A stretch of 64,000 bases of DNA from Sphingomonas hankookensis (GCF_022664465.1 NZ_JAKREV010000006.1:1-64000), one strand, 5' to 3'; positions 39,516-48,878 are shown, counted from the first letter of the stretch. Program-made: numbers and translations. The notes: a model not told the origin generated them from the letters alone.

Positions 39516-40153
39516 AGCCCGCCGACTATGAGCCGTGGTCCCGCCGCATCGACGAATTGTTTATGGGGTGGATATTCACTGCATCGCGTCACGACGTCGC
39601 CCGCAGGGGTGTTTCGGTCGCGCGGGTGCCGGGTCGCCGGGGAATTTTTCGGCGGCGGCGCGGGCCAGCTGGGGCCGATCGGCGCGGGTCGGTCGATCGA
39701 CGGATTTCTGCCGTTTTCGGGGCGCTCGCGAGGCGATGACGCACCGGTCGTTGACGCACCGGGCACGCGAGGCCGCAGAAATGCGTCAGTTTCGGGGTGT
39801 CGTCGTCAGACTGCCAATCTGACGACGCGGCCCCGTCGGGCGATCGGCACCCCCCCCGGCCTCGCCGCCAGCGCCGCGATCGGCCGGGGGGGCTTCCCCC
39901 TTTCGCGATGCGCGCGCGGTATCCATGCCCCTGGCGTTCGCCGGGGTCGGATTACCGAAATTCTTCGGTTGTCCTCTTGGCAGTCGATCGACGGCTTTGG
40001 GTCGGACGCAACATCCACAACGACCAATGGGGTCGGGGGTGCGGGCCGTGAAGCGCGGCTATTCGGGGTGGTGTGGCCCTACGCTGGCGATGACAAAGCG
40101 GGTCGGGGTGTAGGCTGGCACCAAGGTTCCGACGAAGTGGGGACCACGGTCGT

Positions 40154-40897
40154 ATGGGGGGCGCGGAATCCGTGTCAACTGAACCGTCGAGCCTGATGCG
40201 CGCCGTTCAGGACGAGGCGGGCGCCGCCGCGGTCGCCGGCGTCGAGACGACGGCCGAGCAGCTGGACCTGCTGCGCGATCCGGAAAGCGGGCGCTTGCCC
40301 GCCAACGTGTTCCAGCTCGTCCGCGAGCAGGAGGCCAAGCGGGGTCGCGGTCGTCCGGCGGGTGCGCGCAATCGCAAGTCCGATCAGCTGGCGAAGATCA
40401 TCGTCCAGAAATACGGCGATCCGGTCGAGGGCATGGCGGCGCTGTACGCGATGCCGCTCGATCAACTGGTCGAAATGCTACTCGTCGCGGACGGCAGTCG
40501 GGAACGGCAGGATCACCTCGATACGCTGCTGGCTCGCACGGACGAATTATTCGATCGCATGAGCGCAAGCGCGAGCGATGATACGCTGGAAAAGCTGTCG
40601 ACGGTGTTGGATCGCGTCGCGGATGTCGCGAGGCAGCTGAAATCCAAGCCGGGCGAGCTGGCGCTCAAGGCGCTGAATACGCAGTTGCTCGCGCGGCGCG
40701 AGGTCGGTCCGTACGTCCATGGCAAGATGCCGATCCAGGTGGATCACAGCCATCGCGCCGACGTGATCCTGAACATCCCCGGCCTGACCGATTCGGCGCA
40801 CCTCGCCGAATATGTCGAGAACGGCGAGCTTAGCGAAGACGCGCTGGCGAACATTGACTTCGCCCAGTTCGAAGACGTCGGGCCCGATGCGGATTAA
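40154..40897 (+). CDS. Small terminase-like DNA packaging protein
   Basis: The 247-residue protein directly precedes the large terminase. It has a KRGRGRPAGARNRKSDQLAKIIVQKYGDP motif, an AT-hook-like GRGRPAG with a following helix, and long helices in the middle. This fits the DNA-recognising small subunit that guides the large subunit to the packaging site. The start is uncertain: ATG 40154, GTG 40172 or ATG 40196. It overlaps the large terminase gene by 11 bases. Confidence 0.65.
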   Translation: MGGAESVSTEPSSLMRAVQDEAGAAAVAGVETTAEQLDLLRDPESGRLPANVFQLVREQEAKRGRGRPAGARNRKSDQLAKIIVQKYGDPVEGMAALYAMPLDQLVEMLLVADGSRERQDHLDTLLARTDELFDRMSASASDDTLEKLSTVLDRVADVARQLKSKPGELALKALNTQLLARREVGPYVHGKMPIQVDHSHRADVILNIPGLTDSAHLAEYVENGELSEDALANIDFAQFEDVGPDAD

Positions 40898-42710
40898 GCC
40901 GGTCCTGACCAACGCGCTGGCGATGCTGCTGGCGGCGACGACGGTGTCGGTGCCAATCCTCGACGCCTGTGCGGAGGCATTGGTCGAGGCCCGGCCGTAT
41001 CGCGATATGGGCGTCGGCACGTTGTCGGTCGAGCAGGCCCGGCAGGTGCAGGAGGCGAACCGAATCGCCGCCCGGCTCGCCGATCTCGACAGCAGCTTGG
41101 TCGAGCCGGACGCGATCGGGCGCTGGGGCGATCTGCTGGCGGCCAGCAAGGGCCTGACGATGAAGTTCGTCGGCCCGGTCGCGCACGCGTTCCGGACCGA
41201 TCGCGCGGCGGTCAGCACGATCATGGGGCCGTACGGGTCGGCAAAGACCACGACCTGTTTCCAGAAGATCATCAACAGTTTGTTGTGGCAGCCCAAGGGG
41301 CCGGATGGGGTGCGGCGCGCGCGGTGGTGCGTGGTGCGCGATACCTACGGCCACCTTCAGGCCAACGTCATGGCCGACTGGTTCATGTGGTTTCCCAAGA
41401 CCAAGGAAAACTACAACCAGAGCACCAACACCCATCGTTTGAGGTTCGACATCCCCGCCGCCGGCGGCGAGGTGATGAAGCTCGAACTGGAAATGCTGTT
41501 CCGGGCGGTCGATAACCAGTCGGCCGAAGAGCTGTTCAAGGGCATGCAGCTGACCGGGCTGTGGCTCAACGAAATGGACACGTTGCACAACGACGTGTTC
41601 AAGTTCGGCTTCCCGCGAGTCGGCCGTTATCGGCATCCCGGTACGCCGGGCGGTGGCTGGTCGGGCTGTATCGGCGACATGAACGCGCCGGCCGAGGATA
41701 ACTGGACCTACGATTTCAACGTCAACCGCAACATCGGTATGACGGAAAAGCAGATGGAGGCGATGCGCGCCGAGTTCGGCGACAATTTCCGCGTCAACTT
41801 CCACGTCCAGCCCGGCGGCCTGTCGGCCGGTGCCGAAAATCTGAAGAACCTGCCGAAGGGCTATTACCAGCGTATCCAGATCGGCATGTCCGAACCGGAT
41901 CAACGCCGGTTCATCCACAACAAGTTCGGCGCGGTCCGTGACGGCAACCCGGTCTATTCGCAATATGCGGACGATCGGCACTGCATCGCGGACATGGCTC
42001 CCGATCCGCGCCTGCCGGTGCATATCGCGCTGGACGGCGGTAACACGCCGGCGGCGTTGTTCGGGCAGAAAACCGAAATTGGGCAGCTGCGCGTCGTCGA
42101 CGAATGCGTCGTGTTCGCGCCGGGCAAGGAACGCACGCTGCAATCGCTGGGCGCGAAAGAGTTCGGCGAGATTTGCGGCAAATACTGGAACGAGAATTTC
42201 GGCGGGTTCACGCTGGGCGCGGTCAATTGGGCCGATCCATCGGCGTGGTTCGGTGGCAGCGACAAGCACGCCGAGGACAAGGCGTGGATCGACCGCTGGG
42301 TGTCGGGCTTCAACGAAACCGCGATCGGCGTGAAGGTGCGAATGAAGCCGGCGCCGGTGAAGCGCAACCTGCTCGGCCCGCGCCTCGACACGGTGCGCGG
42401 TGTGCTGAAGGCGTCGATCGATAGCCAGCCTGCCTATGTGATTTCGAGCCGGTGCAAGGTGCTGCGCGAAGGGTTCAACCGCGGATACGTCGTCACGCGC
42501 GTCGAGCATTCGACCGGCGGTGGCCGGTGGAAAGACGAACCGCTGAAGAACGATTTCAGCCACGTCCACGACGCCAACCAATACCTCGCGCTTGGCCTGC
42601 TCAAGTTCGAGGGCTGGGAAGACGCGCAGCGGCGGGGTCAGCAGCAACAGCAACAGCAGCGTCGCAAGAACGTGAAGTTCGGCGGCGGTTTCTTTTCGCA
42701 CCGGGCATGA
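40887..42710 (+). CDS. terL: Terminase large subunit
   Basis: The 607-residue DNA-packaging motor has an ATPase domain with Walker A GPYGSAKTTT (about 114-123), adenine-binding Q-like stretches, and Walker B LTGLWLNEMDTL (Glu of NE as catalytic residue). An RNase-H-like nuclease domain follows with HIALDGGNTPAA (first Asp), NWADPSAW and DFSHVHDANQYL (last Asp). The end carries a Gln run (GQQQQQQQRRK). Start ATG 40887 overlaps the end of the small-subunit gene. It translocates DNA into the prohead and cuts concatemers. Confidence 0.9.
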   Translation: MRIKPVLTNALAMLLAATTVSVPILDACAEALVEARPYRDMGVGTLSVEQARQVQEANRIAARLADLDSSLVEPDAIGRWGDLLAASKGLTMKFVGPVAHAFRTDRAAVSTIMGPYGSAKTTTCFQKIINSLLWQPKGPDGVRRARWCVVRDTYGHLQANVMADWFMWFPKTKENYNQSTNTHRLRFDIPAAGGEVMKLELEMLFRAVDNQSAEELFKGMQLTGLWLNEMDTLHNDVFKFGFPRVGRYRHPGTPGGGWSGCIGDMNAPAEDNWTYDFNVNRNIGMTEKQMEAMRAEFGDNFRVNFHVQPGGLSAGAENLKNLPKGYYQRIQIGMSEPDQRRFIHNKFGAVRDGNPVYSQYADDRHCIADMAPDPRLPVHIALDGGNTPAALFGQKTEIGQLRVVDECVVFAPGKERTLQSLGAKEFGEICGKYWNENFGGFTLGAVNWADPSAWFGGSDKHAEDKAWIDRWVSGFNETAIGVKVRMKPAPVKRNLLGPRLDTVRGVLKASIDSQPAYVISSRCKVLREGFNRGYVVTRVEHSTGGGRWKDEPLKNDFSHVHDANQYLALGLLKFEGWEDAQRRGQQQQQQQRRKNVKFGGGFFSHRA

Positions 42711-42720
42711 GGGGGAAGCG

Positions 42721-42963
42721 GTGAGCGGTTTGGTTGGCACCATCACGAAGATTGCAGTTTCGCCGATCGCGGCGGCGCTGGGCGCTTTCGACAAACCCAA
42801 GCCGCGCGCGGCGATGCCGCTGCCGACGGCGACGCCGCGCGCGAACAGTTCGGTGCTGGCCGATGCGCTGACGATGCGGCGCGGCTCTGCCGACAATCGC
42901 CGCACCGGCGCGGGCGGCGCGGAATCCACCACCACGGGGAAAAAGTCCCTGTTGGGGCAGTGA
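42721..42963 (+). CDS. Small head-module protein
   Basis: The 80-residue protein starts at GTG 42721 and has a Pro-rich middle (KPKPRAAMPLPTATPR) and the end RRGSADNRRTGAGGAESTTTGKKSLLGQ. This short type (ending in TG..GAE....LLG) is common between terminase and portal genes of podoviruses; its role is unknown. Confidence 0.65.
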   Translation: MSGLVGTITKIAVSPIAAALGAFDKPKPRAAMPLPTATPRANSSVLADALTMRRGSADNRRTGAGGAESTTTGKKSLLGQ

Positions 42964-42973
42964 GGAGAAGGTC

Positions 42974-43555
42974 ATGGGAAGTCTCGAAACTACCGAAGCA
43001 GAATGCGCAGCCGGTCGCACCGCGCCTCGCGTGTCGCTGGATGACATCAAGGCGAACATCGCCGCACAGTATGTGATGACCGGTACGGCGGCGATCGGCG
43101 CGGGCGTGCCAGCGCATTCGTCGCTGGGCGTGCTGACGATCTGCATTCTCGTCTTGCAGAACGGTTTCACGATCATCGGCAAGTCGGCCCCGGCCAGCGC
43201 CGATAACTTCGACGCAGCGCTGGGCGAGAAGCTCGCCTACGAGGACGCCGTTCGGCAGGTTTGGCCGCTGATGGGTTATGCGCTGCGTCAGGTAATCCAC
43301 GATGCCGTCGCCACGATCCTGCCCGGCGCAGGGATGCAGCGGTACATCGGAACGAAGGCGATCAACGCCAAGCCGATGTCGCGTGGCGATTACAACATCC
43401 TGCGGGGATGGACGCTGCCGGCAGACGAAGATGGCAACGATGCCGGGTTCCTCGTCGAATACGCCGATGGTGCGCGACCGAACGTCGACGGGTTCGATGG
43501 CTACGTTTCGTGGTCGCCGGCCGACGTGTTCGAGCGCGCGTATCGTCGCGCCTGA
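42974..43555 (+). CDS. N4 Gp49 / Sf6 Gp66-family protein with extra C-terminal domain
   Basis: The 193-residue protein begins with VSLDDIKANIAAQYVMTG...LTICILVLQNGFTIIGKSAPASADNFDAALGEKLAYEDAVRQVWPLMGYALR, which is the conserved small N4 Gp49/Sf6 Gp66 family. The C-terminal 70 residues (MSRGDYNILRGWTLPADEDGNDAGFLVEYADG...GYVSWSPADVFERAY) match a second small phage protein type. The two appear fused. Neither has an established function. Confidence 0.72.
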   Translation: MGSLETTEAECAAGRTAPRVSLDDIKANIAAQYVMTGTAAIGAGVPAHSSLGVLTICILVLQNGFTIIGKSAPASADNFDAALGEKLAYEDAVRQVWPLMGYALRQVIHDAVATILPGAGMQRYIGTKAINAKPMSRGDYNILRGWTLPADEDGNDAGFLVEYADGARPNVDGFDGYVSWSPADVFERAYRRA

Positions 43556-43577
43556 CCCCCTCAACATGGAGAACATC

Positions 43578-44411
43578 ATGACGGACGAAACGAACGTTAC
43601 CGACACGCTCAAGTTGTCGGTGTCGAAGGTGATCGAAAAGGCGCAGTTGATGGACACGGTGTCGCTGGCGGCGCTGCTGGCGGCGGAAGAGGGGGGTGAG
43701 AAGCGGTCCACCCTTATCAGCTGGATCAAGGGCGAGCAGGCGGAACGTGCCGAGGCCGAGCGCCGCACCAACGAGACGGCCAACGCGAAAATCTATTCGC
43801 AGGCCGAAGCTGATGCTGTCGTGGCGTCGGCGACGGAACAGCTGCGGTCGGAACTGGTCTCGACCGGTGATGCTCTGAAGCTGTCGCAGAAGCAGGGTAA
43901 CGAAGATCAGGCGACGATCGCGAACCTGCGGGAGAAGGTGGCGAAGCTGGCGATCGAGAACGGTGCGCTTCAATCGGCTTCGAACCGTCAAGCGAACGCC
44001 GCTACCGATGATGACCGTATCCAGGCGGCGTTCGGCGGACAGTCGGGCGGCGGCAAGACGGATGAGCTCGTCGGCGATGATACGCTGCGCACGGAAAGTT
44101 TCGACGGGTTCATTCCACTGACCGGCGCGGCGGTCGTGCTGTTCGATGCCGATGGCAAGCGGATCGTGGCGATCCCGGCGCCGCGGTTCGGGTCGAGCCA
44201 GTTCCGGCGATCGGGACGGTCGACCACGCTCGACGCGGATATCGAGTTCGCGCCGACGCTGGGCGAGGTCGAGATCGCCGGCGCGGTGCTGGTCGAGTTC
44301 GAGGGCGACGACGTGTCCGACGGCTTCGCGCGCTCGACGCTGGTGCAGCCGTTCGGCGTCGGGGGTGGGCGCAATGCGAAGCTGCCGGCCGGCACGCTGA
44401 CGTTCCGCTGA
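43578..44411 (+). CDS. Coiled-coil prophage protein of unknown function
   Basis: The 277-residue protein has a long coiled-coil-like region (ISWIKGEQAERAEAERRTNETANAKIYSQAEADAVVASATEQLRSEL...LREKVAKLAIENGALQSASNRQ) and a beta-rich C-terminal domain (DGFIPLTGAAVVLFDADGKRIVAIPAP...). ATG 43578 has GGAG 7 bases upstream. It may be a head-associated or decoration-type protein. Confidence 0.6.
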   Translation: MTDETNVTDTLKLSVSKVIEKAQLMDTVSLAALLAAEEGGEKRSTLISWIKGEQAERAEAERRTNETANAKIYSQAEADAVVASATEQLRSELVSTGDALKLSQKQGNEDQATIANLREKVAKLAIENGALQSASNRQANAATDDDRIQAAFGGQSGGGKTDELVGDDTLRTESFDGFIPLTGAAVVLFDADGKRIVAIPAPRFGSSQFRRSGRSTTLDADIEFAPTLGEVEIAGAVLVEFEGDDVSDGFARSTLVQPFGVGGGRNAKLPAGTLTFR

Positions 44412-44434
44412 TCGACTGAACCGGGGGAGGCAGC

Positions 44435-46093
44435 ATGTTCGACGACAAGGCGATCGAGGCGGCGCAGACGCGCATGGAAACCGCGCGGAGCGGGTTCGAT
44501 GGGATGCGCGGTGAGCTGGCGTCGATGCTGCTTCCCCATCGGGCCGAATACAGCGTCCGGAGCATCGGGCAGGATCAGCCCCGCACGGAAACGCCGTTCG
44601 ATGAATATGCGGCGCTGGCGATGGCCGATGGCGTCGCGGCGTTCGAAGGGCTGACCATGCCGCGCGGCCAGAAATGGCAGGGCGTGCAGATCGGCGACGA
44701 AGCGTTGATGGATGACCTGTCGGTCCAGCAATGGTTCGAACGGGTCGCGATCCGCATTTTCCGGATGCGCAACGACCCGGAGAGCGGCTTTACCAGCGCC
44801 GTTCATGAGGGCGTCGAGAACCTGTACGCCATGGGCGAACAGTCGCTGTGGATCGACAAGCGGTTCGACGATCGCGGTCGGTTCAAGGGCATATCGTATC
44901 AGGCCGAGAGCATCGACGGCGTGTTCGTCGAGAACGATGCCGAAGGTCGGCCGATGCGTATCCATCGCCGGTTCCGGCTGTCGGCGGAGGCAGCGCGCCG
45001 CAAGTTCAAGGGCGATACGCCCAAGAAGGTCCGCGAGGCGGCGGAGAGCCAGACGACGCAAGCGACGTCGTTCGAGTTCCTGCACGTCATCGAACGCAAC
45101 CCCGCGGTCAACGGCGACCGGATCGATTTCGCGGCGATGCCGTGGCGCGCGTGTTATTACAGCGTTGCCGATAAGGGGCATTTCCTGCCCGGCGGATACC
45201 GCGTGCTGCGGCGGATCGTCAGTCGGTGGAACAAGTCGAGCGAACAGCAATATGGCACCGGGCCGTCGCGCCTGGTGCTGGGCGCGATCCGCGCCGCGCA
45301 GGTCATCCAGCAGGACCGGGTGCTGGGCGTCGAGCAGACGGTCAAGCCGCCAATGGTGGCGGAAGACGACGAGCTCGATCGGCAGATCATCGACCTAGGG
45401 CCGTACGGCATCACCTATGGCGGGATGTCGCAGGGCCGGCCGACAATCGCGCCGCTGTTCCCGTCTATCGACCTTAGCCAGGCGAAGGACCTGCACGGCG
45501 AGGTCCGCATGGTCATCGACTATGCGTTCCAGCGCCATTTGATGCAGATCAATCGCGAGCAGAAGACGCATATCAGCGCCGCGCGGACGATCGAGGAAAT
45601 CGCCGAGAAGGGCGTGCTGCTGTCCCCGCTGGCGCGGCAGGAGGGCGAGTTGTTCGCGCCGATGCTCAACGCCGAGCTGGATATCCTGTGGGACGAAGGG
45701 TTGCTGGATGACATGCCGGCGATCCTGTTCCCATGGTTCCGCGCCGGCGGGGGGGTGCAGGCGACGTACGACAATCGCCTGACCCAGATGATGATGGCGA
45801 ACGACGCCGCCGGATATTTCCGCATGGCCGAGCAGATCGGCGCGATCGCGCAGTTCGAGCCCGGCGCGATCCAGATGTTCACGCGGGAATATCCGTTGAC
45901 CAAGGTCGTTCCGGCGCTGGGCCGGGTCAACGGTGTGCCGCCGTCGTGGCGCGCGAGCGACGAAGAGAAGGCGGCGGCCGACGAAGCCGCGGCGCAGGCG
46001 CAGGCACAGCAGCAGCTGCTGGAGGCGCTGCCGGCGCTGTCGGCGGCGGGAAAGAACATCGCGGAAATGGGGGGTGGCGCAAATGTCCAGTGA
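44435..46093 (+). CDS. Portal protein (head-to-tail connecting protein family)
   Basis: The 552-residue portal is of the podovirus head-to-tail connector type. Family features are the N-terminal helix MLLPHRAEYSV, FDEYAALAMADGVAAFEGLTMPRGQKWQGVQI, EGVENLYAMGEQSLWID, and a C-terminal barrel/crown with Gln-rich end (AAAQAQAQQQLLEALPAL). It forms the dodecameric DNA channel that docks terminase and tail. This family identity is the main reason for calling the phage podovirus-like (BPP-1-type). Confidence 0.88.
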   Translation: MFDDKAIEAAQTRMETARSGFDGMRGELASMLLPHRAEYSVRSIGQDQPRTETPFDEYAALAMADGVAAFEGLTMPRGQKWQGVQIGDEALMDDLSVQQWFERVAIRIFRMRNDPESGFTSAVHEGVENLYAMGEQSLWIDKRFDDRGRFKGISYQAESIDGVFVENDAEGRPMRIHRRFRLSAEAARRKFKGDTPKKVREAAESQTTQATSFEFLHVIERNPAVNGDRIDFAAMPWRACYYSVADKGHFLPGGYRVLRRIVSRWNKSSEQQYGTGPSRLVLGAIRAAQVIQQDRVLGVEQTVKPPMVAEDDELDRQIIDLGPYGITYGGMSQGRPTIAPLFPSIDLSQAKDLHGEVRMVIDYAFQRHLMQINREQKTHISAARTIEEIAEKGVLLSPLARQEGELFAPMLNAELDILWDEGLLDDMPAILFPWFRAGGGVQATYDNRLTQMMMANDAAGYFRMAEQIGAIAQFEPGAIQMFTREYPLTKVVPALGRVNGVPPSWRASDEEKAAADEAAAQAQAQQQLLEALPALSAAGKNIAEMGGGANVQ

Positions 46094-46418
46094 GTTCGCG
46101 TTCATGGGGGTGGAGGCGGCGAACGCGACGCGGGGGGCGCAGACGCTGCGCCGTCTGCGTCGCGCGATGAACGTCCACAGTGCGTATCACCGGCTGTTCG
46201 TCGGTGAGGACGGCCAGCTGCGCCCCGACGCCCTGCTGGTGATCGGCGATATCGTCCGCGTCGCCGGGATCGGGACGATCGTCCCGAACCAAAGCGGCGC
46301 GCAGCTGCGCGAGCGGGAAGGCCGGCGGATGCTGGGCCTGCACATCCTCGCGCGGATCGACCTGAGTGGAGAGCAGATGCGCGAGTTGGCGCAAAAGGAA
46401 CGGGAGTTGAATCGATGA
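46083..46418 (+). CDS. Bbp19-like prophage protein
   Basis: The 111-residue protein starts at ATG 46083, overlapping the portal's end by 11 bases. SAYHRLFVGEDGQLRPDALLVIGDIVRVAGIG...EREGRRMLGLHILARIDLS resembles Bbp19 of Bordetella phage BPP-1, found in the same place after the portal. Its function is not known. Confidence 0.65.
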   Translation: MSSEFAFMGVEAANATRGAQTLRRLRRAMNVHSAYHRLFVGEDGQLRPDALLVIGDIVRVAGIGTIVPNQSGAQLREREGRRMLGLHILARIDLSGEQMRELAQKERELNR

Positions 46419-47254
46419 ACGTATTGGCGGGGGCACTCGAAGGCGGCAACGGCGATGGTGGGCAGGGTGGCGGTTCGCCGACCCCCACGCCGACGCCTAC
46501 CCCCAGTCCGTCGGGCGACGGTGCGCGGTGGCAGGACACGTTGCCCGACGATCTGCGCAACGACGAAACGCTGGGCGCGTACAAATCGCCAGAGGACGCA
46601 TACAAGGGGCTGATCGAGACGAAGCGGTGGGCGCGGGGACGGATCGCGTTGCCCAACGCCGACGATCCCAACAGCTTCACCGAGTTCGCGAGCAAGGTCC
46701 GCCCGGCGAAGGCTGAGGATTACAAGATTTTCGGCAGCGATGGCGAGGCTACGGAGATCGGGGAGGCGTTCCGTCAGGAGTTCTTCGAAGTCGGACTGCA
46801 TCCGTTTCAGGCCGAGCGATTGTCGGGTAAGTGGAACCAGTTCTTTACCGATCAAGCCAGTCGCGTGCAGCAGCAGGGCAAGGACGAACTTACGGCGATC
46901 GAAGTGGAGATGGGGCAGGCGGCCTATACCCAGCGTACGACGGCGGTCGCCAACATGCTGCGCGGCGCGGGCATCGATGTCGCCGATCTGGCGCTGGCGA
47001 TGGAGCAGCTGGGCGGACCGGGCAAGGCGATGCGGGCGCTGTTCGCGCTGGCGGAGAAAACCGGCGAGCTGGCGAAGGTCGACGGGGCAACGGTGCGACT
47101 GAACCTCGGGTCGATGTCCAAGGCGGATGCGCAGGCGGAACTGGATCGGATGAATGCCGATCCGGAGGTCCGCAAGGCGGTGCTGGCCAATACGACCGGC
47201 CCGGAAGCGAAAAAACGTGAGGCGTTGATGAACCGCCTCAAAGGGAAGGATTGA
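46415..47254 (+). CDS. Scaffold protein
   Basis: The 279-residue protein has a low-complexity Thr-Pro tract (SPTPTPTPTPSPSG), then DTLPDDLRNDETLGAYKSPEDAYKGLIETKRW and long helices rich in Glu/Lys/Gln. This arrangement between portal and capsid is typical of podovirus scaffold proteins, which guide capsid assembly and leave the head. It overlaps Bbp19 by four bases. Confidence 0.75.
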   Translation: MNVLAGALEGGNGDGGQGGGSPTPTPTPTPSPSGDGARWQDTLPDDLRNDETLGAYKSPEDAYKGLIETKRWARGRIALPNADDPNSFTEFASKVRPAKAEDYKIFGSDGEATEIGEAFRQEFFEVGLHPFQAERLSGKWNQFFTDQASRVQQQGKDELTAIEVEMGQAAYTQRTTAVANMLRGAGIDVADLALAMEQLGGPGKAMRALFALAEKTGELAKVDGATVRLNLGSMSKADAQAELDRMNADPEVRKAVLANTTGPEAKKREALMNRLKGKD

Positions 47255-47263
47255 CGATCCTGC

Positions 47264-47312
47264 GGGGCCGTGAGTATGGATTGGCGGTCGGCCTCTCCGT
47301 ACCCACGGCCCC
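47264..47312 (+). terminator. Hairpin between scaffold and capsid genes
   Basis: GGGGCCGTGAGTA (47264-47276) pairs with TACCCACGGCCCC (47300-47312) with a single mismatch. It sits in the 191-bp gap before the capsid gene. No U-run follows, so it may partly terminate or protect the capsid mRNA's 5' end. Confidence 0.5.
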
Positions 47313-47445
47313 GACCTGCAAGCGGCGAAAGCAGCCGCGCCGATGGCGAGCGACATCGCCAAGACGGACCGGGATGGCCTGAACCAAGCCCGCTTCTCCA
47401 GTCGAAACCGAACCCTTTGGATTTAGTTTCACCTGGAGAACATCC

Positions 47446-48378
47446 ATGGCCGATGGCACTACGGTCGAAGCAGCGACCGTCGATTATCAGAACAACGTCA
47501 GTTTCGTGATCGGCGAAAAGCCGGGCAAGCTGTACCCGCTGGCCGGCACGACGAAGAATTATGCCGGCGCGATCAGCGCCAAGATCGATAACGAGTTCGA
47601 CGACATCGATCTGCAGGACAAGACGACGAAGAACGGCGATACCAACAATATCGACCCGAACATGCGTGCCCGCTTCATTCACAAGCCGGGCAGTGCCAAC
47701 ATCGCGCCGCTGATCGATCGCGATGCGCAGAAGGAAACTTCGGTCGATCTGGCATCGCCAGTCGTGACGCAGACCGGCAAGGGCGTCACGCGATATCACG
47801 ACGACAAGTTCATGCTCGGATTCTGGGGCGACGGCTATACCGGCGAGAACGGCATGACCCGCGTGCCTTTCCGTGCCGGCAACCGTGTGCCGATCGATTT
47901 CGGCTCACTGGGCAGCGGCACGGGCGTCACCAAAAAGAAGCTGGTCGAGCTTCGCCGCGTGATGGAAAATTCCAGCATCGACTTCGAGGAAAGCAGCCCG
48001 ATCATCCTGCTGGACCCGGACGCCGAATCCGATCTGTTCAGCATCGAAGAATATATCAAGCTCGATTACGGTGATGGTGCGCCGCTGTCGCGCGGCGAAA
48101 TCAAGCCATGGCTGGGCTTCCGGTTCATGAAAGCGAGCCTCGGCAACAAAAAGGCCTACCCGCGTAGCTGGCAGCTGTTCAATCAGGGCGGCATCAACCG
48201 CCTGCCGGTGTTCCTGCCGGAAGGCCTCCATCGCGGCGTGTGGACCGAGTTCTTCGGCCGCGTGACCGAGCGCGATGACAAGCAGTTCAGCTGGCAGTTC
48301 TATGCCGAGGCCGAGTCCGCCGTCGTCCGCGTGAAGGAAGAGCTGTGCTGGTATCTGGAAGCCAAGCCGGTCGCCTGA
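47446..48378 (+). CDS. Major capsid protein
   Basis: The 310-residue protein is in the expected place and size for the capsid protein. It has segments SFVIGEKPGKLYPLAGTTKNYAG, VVTQTGKGVTRYHDDKFMLGFWGDGYTG and VFLPEGLHRGVWTEFFGRVTERDDKQFSWQFYAEAESAVVRVKEELCWYLEA, like Bbp17-type and related podovirus coat proteins (HK97 fold expected). A GGAG precedes ATG 47446. Confidence 0.8.
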   Translation: MADGTTVEAATVDYQNNVSFVIGEKPGKLYPLAGTTKNYAGAISAKIDNEFDDIDLQDKTTKNGDTNNIDPNMRARFIHKPGSANIAPLIDRDAQKETSVDLASPVVTQTGKGVTRYHDDKFMLGFWGDGYTGENGMTRVPFRAGNRVPIDFGSLGSGTGVTKKKLVELRRVMENSSIDFEESSPIILLDPDAESDLFSIEEYIKLDYGDGAPLSRGEIKPWLGFRFMKASLGNKKAYPRSWQLFNQGGINRLPVFLPEGLHRGVWTEFFGRVTERDDKQFSWQFYAEAESAVVRVKEELCWYLEAKPVA

Positions 48379-48444
48379 TCCAGCGCGCCGATCCGTCGCG
48401 CTGACGGGTCGGCATACCCCCATCGTTCCTAAAGGAAGATCGAC

Positions 48445-48873
48445 ATGGCGAAGATTTATGGGAGTGCGTTCAGTGCGACCGATGCGAAGAAGCTGGCCCC
48501 CGGCACGGTGCATGACGCCGGCAGCCGGCGGTTCCGCAATACGTTCCAGCTGGGCGATGCCGGCGTCGGCGGTACGACGAACACGCCGATCGTCGCGCGT
48601 GTGCGCGAGGGCAGCGCCGTTCACGCGTTCGAACTGTCGTCCAGCGCCAATCTGTCGGGCATCAACTTCACGCTCGGCACCGTTACCGAACCGGCGAAAT
48701 ATTGTGCCGCGTTTGCCGGCCCCGTCGCCGGTGGCACGGTTCGCGCGCCGATCAAGCCGGAAGCGCTGGCAGCGGATTCGCTGGCGTTGCCCGAAGAAAT
48801 CATCCTGACGCCGAGCGCGAACCTGCCGGGCGCCGGGGTCCTCGTGGGCAGCGTGTTCGCGAGCAAGCGATAG
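48445..48873 (+). CDS. Head-associated structural protein, unknown type
   Basis: The 142-residue, beta-rich protein (AKIYGSAFSATDAKKLAPGTVHDAGSRRFRNTFQLGDAGVG...SLALPEEIILTPSANLPGAGVLVGSVFASKR) directly follows the capsid gene. It could be a capsid decoration or spike-base protein. No motif decides this. Confidence 0.6.
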   Translation: MAKIYGSAFSATDAKKLAPGTVHDAGSRRFRNTFQLGDAGVGGTTNTPIVARVREGSAVHAFELSSSANLSGINFTLGTVTEPAKYCAAFAGPVAGGTVRAPIKPEALAADSLALPEEIILTPSANLPGAGVLVGSVFASKR

Positions 48874-48878
48874 GCGCT

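Larger units (their letters stand above)
39110..40153. other. 1.04-kb non-coding control region, possible origin and packaging site
   Basis: No convincing gene is present. The open frames here have no ribosome site and an amino-acid content unlike the neighbours. The region holds the nested hairpin (39129), the half-site array (39310-39477), a degenerate operator (39503) and direct repeats TGACGCACCGG (39737, 39752). It also holds a 10-bp perfect hairpin CGTCGTCAGA/TCTGACGACG (39801-39827) and a C-run/G-run stem CCCCCCCGGCC/GGCCGGGGGGG (39851-39892). It separates the leftward operon from the terminase genes, the usual place of cos/pac and late promoters. Confidence 0.55.

Noticed and set aside
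39528..40196. 222-codon plus-strand open frame in the control region
   Set aside because: Gly/Arg/Ser-rich composition, no Shine-Dalgarno sequence, and it runs through hairpins and C/G runs. Non-coding is more likely.
42640..42665. CAG-rich tract as a variable repeat
   Set aside because: It encodes a short Gln run at the terminase C-terminus with mixed CAG/CAA codons; nothing suggests slippage.
40830..42935. Long 701-codon minus-strand open frame
   Set aside because: Antisense to the large terminase with its ATPase and nuclease motifs; no ribosome site and no recognisable domain.
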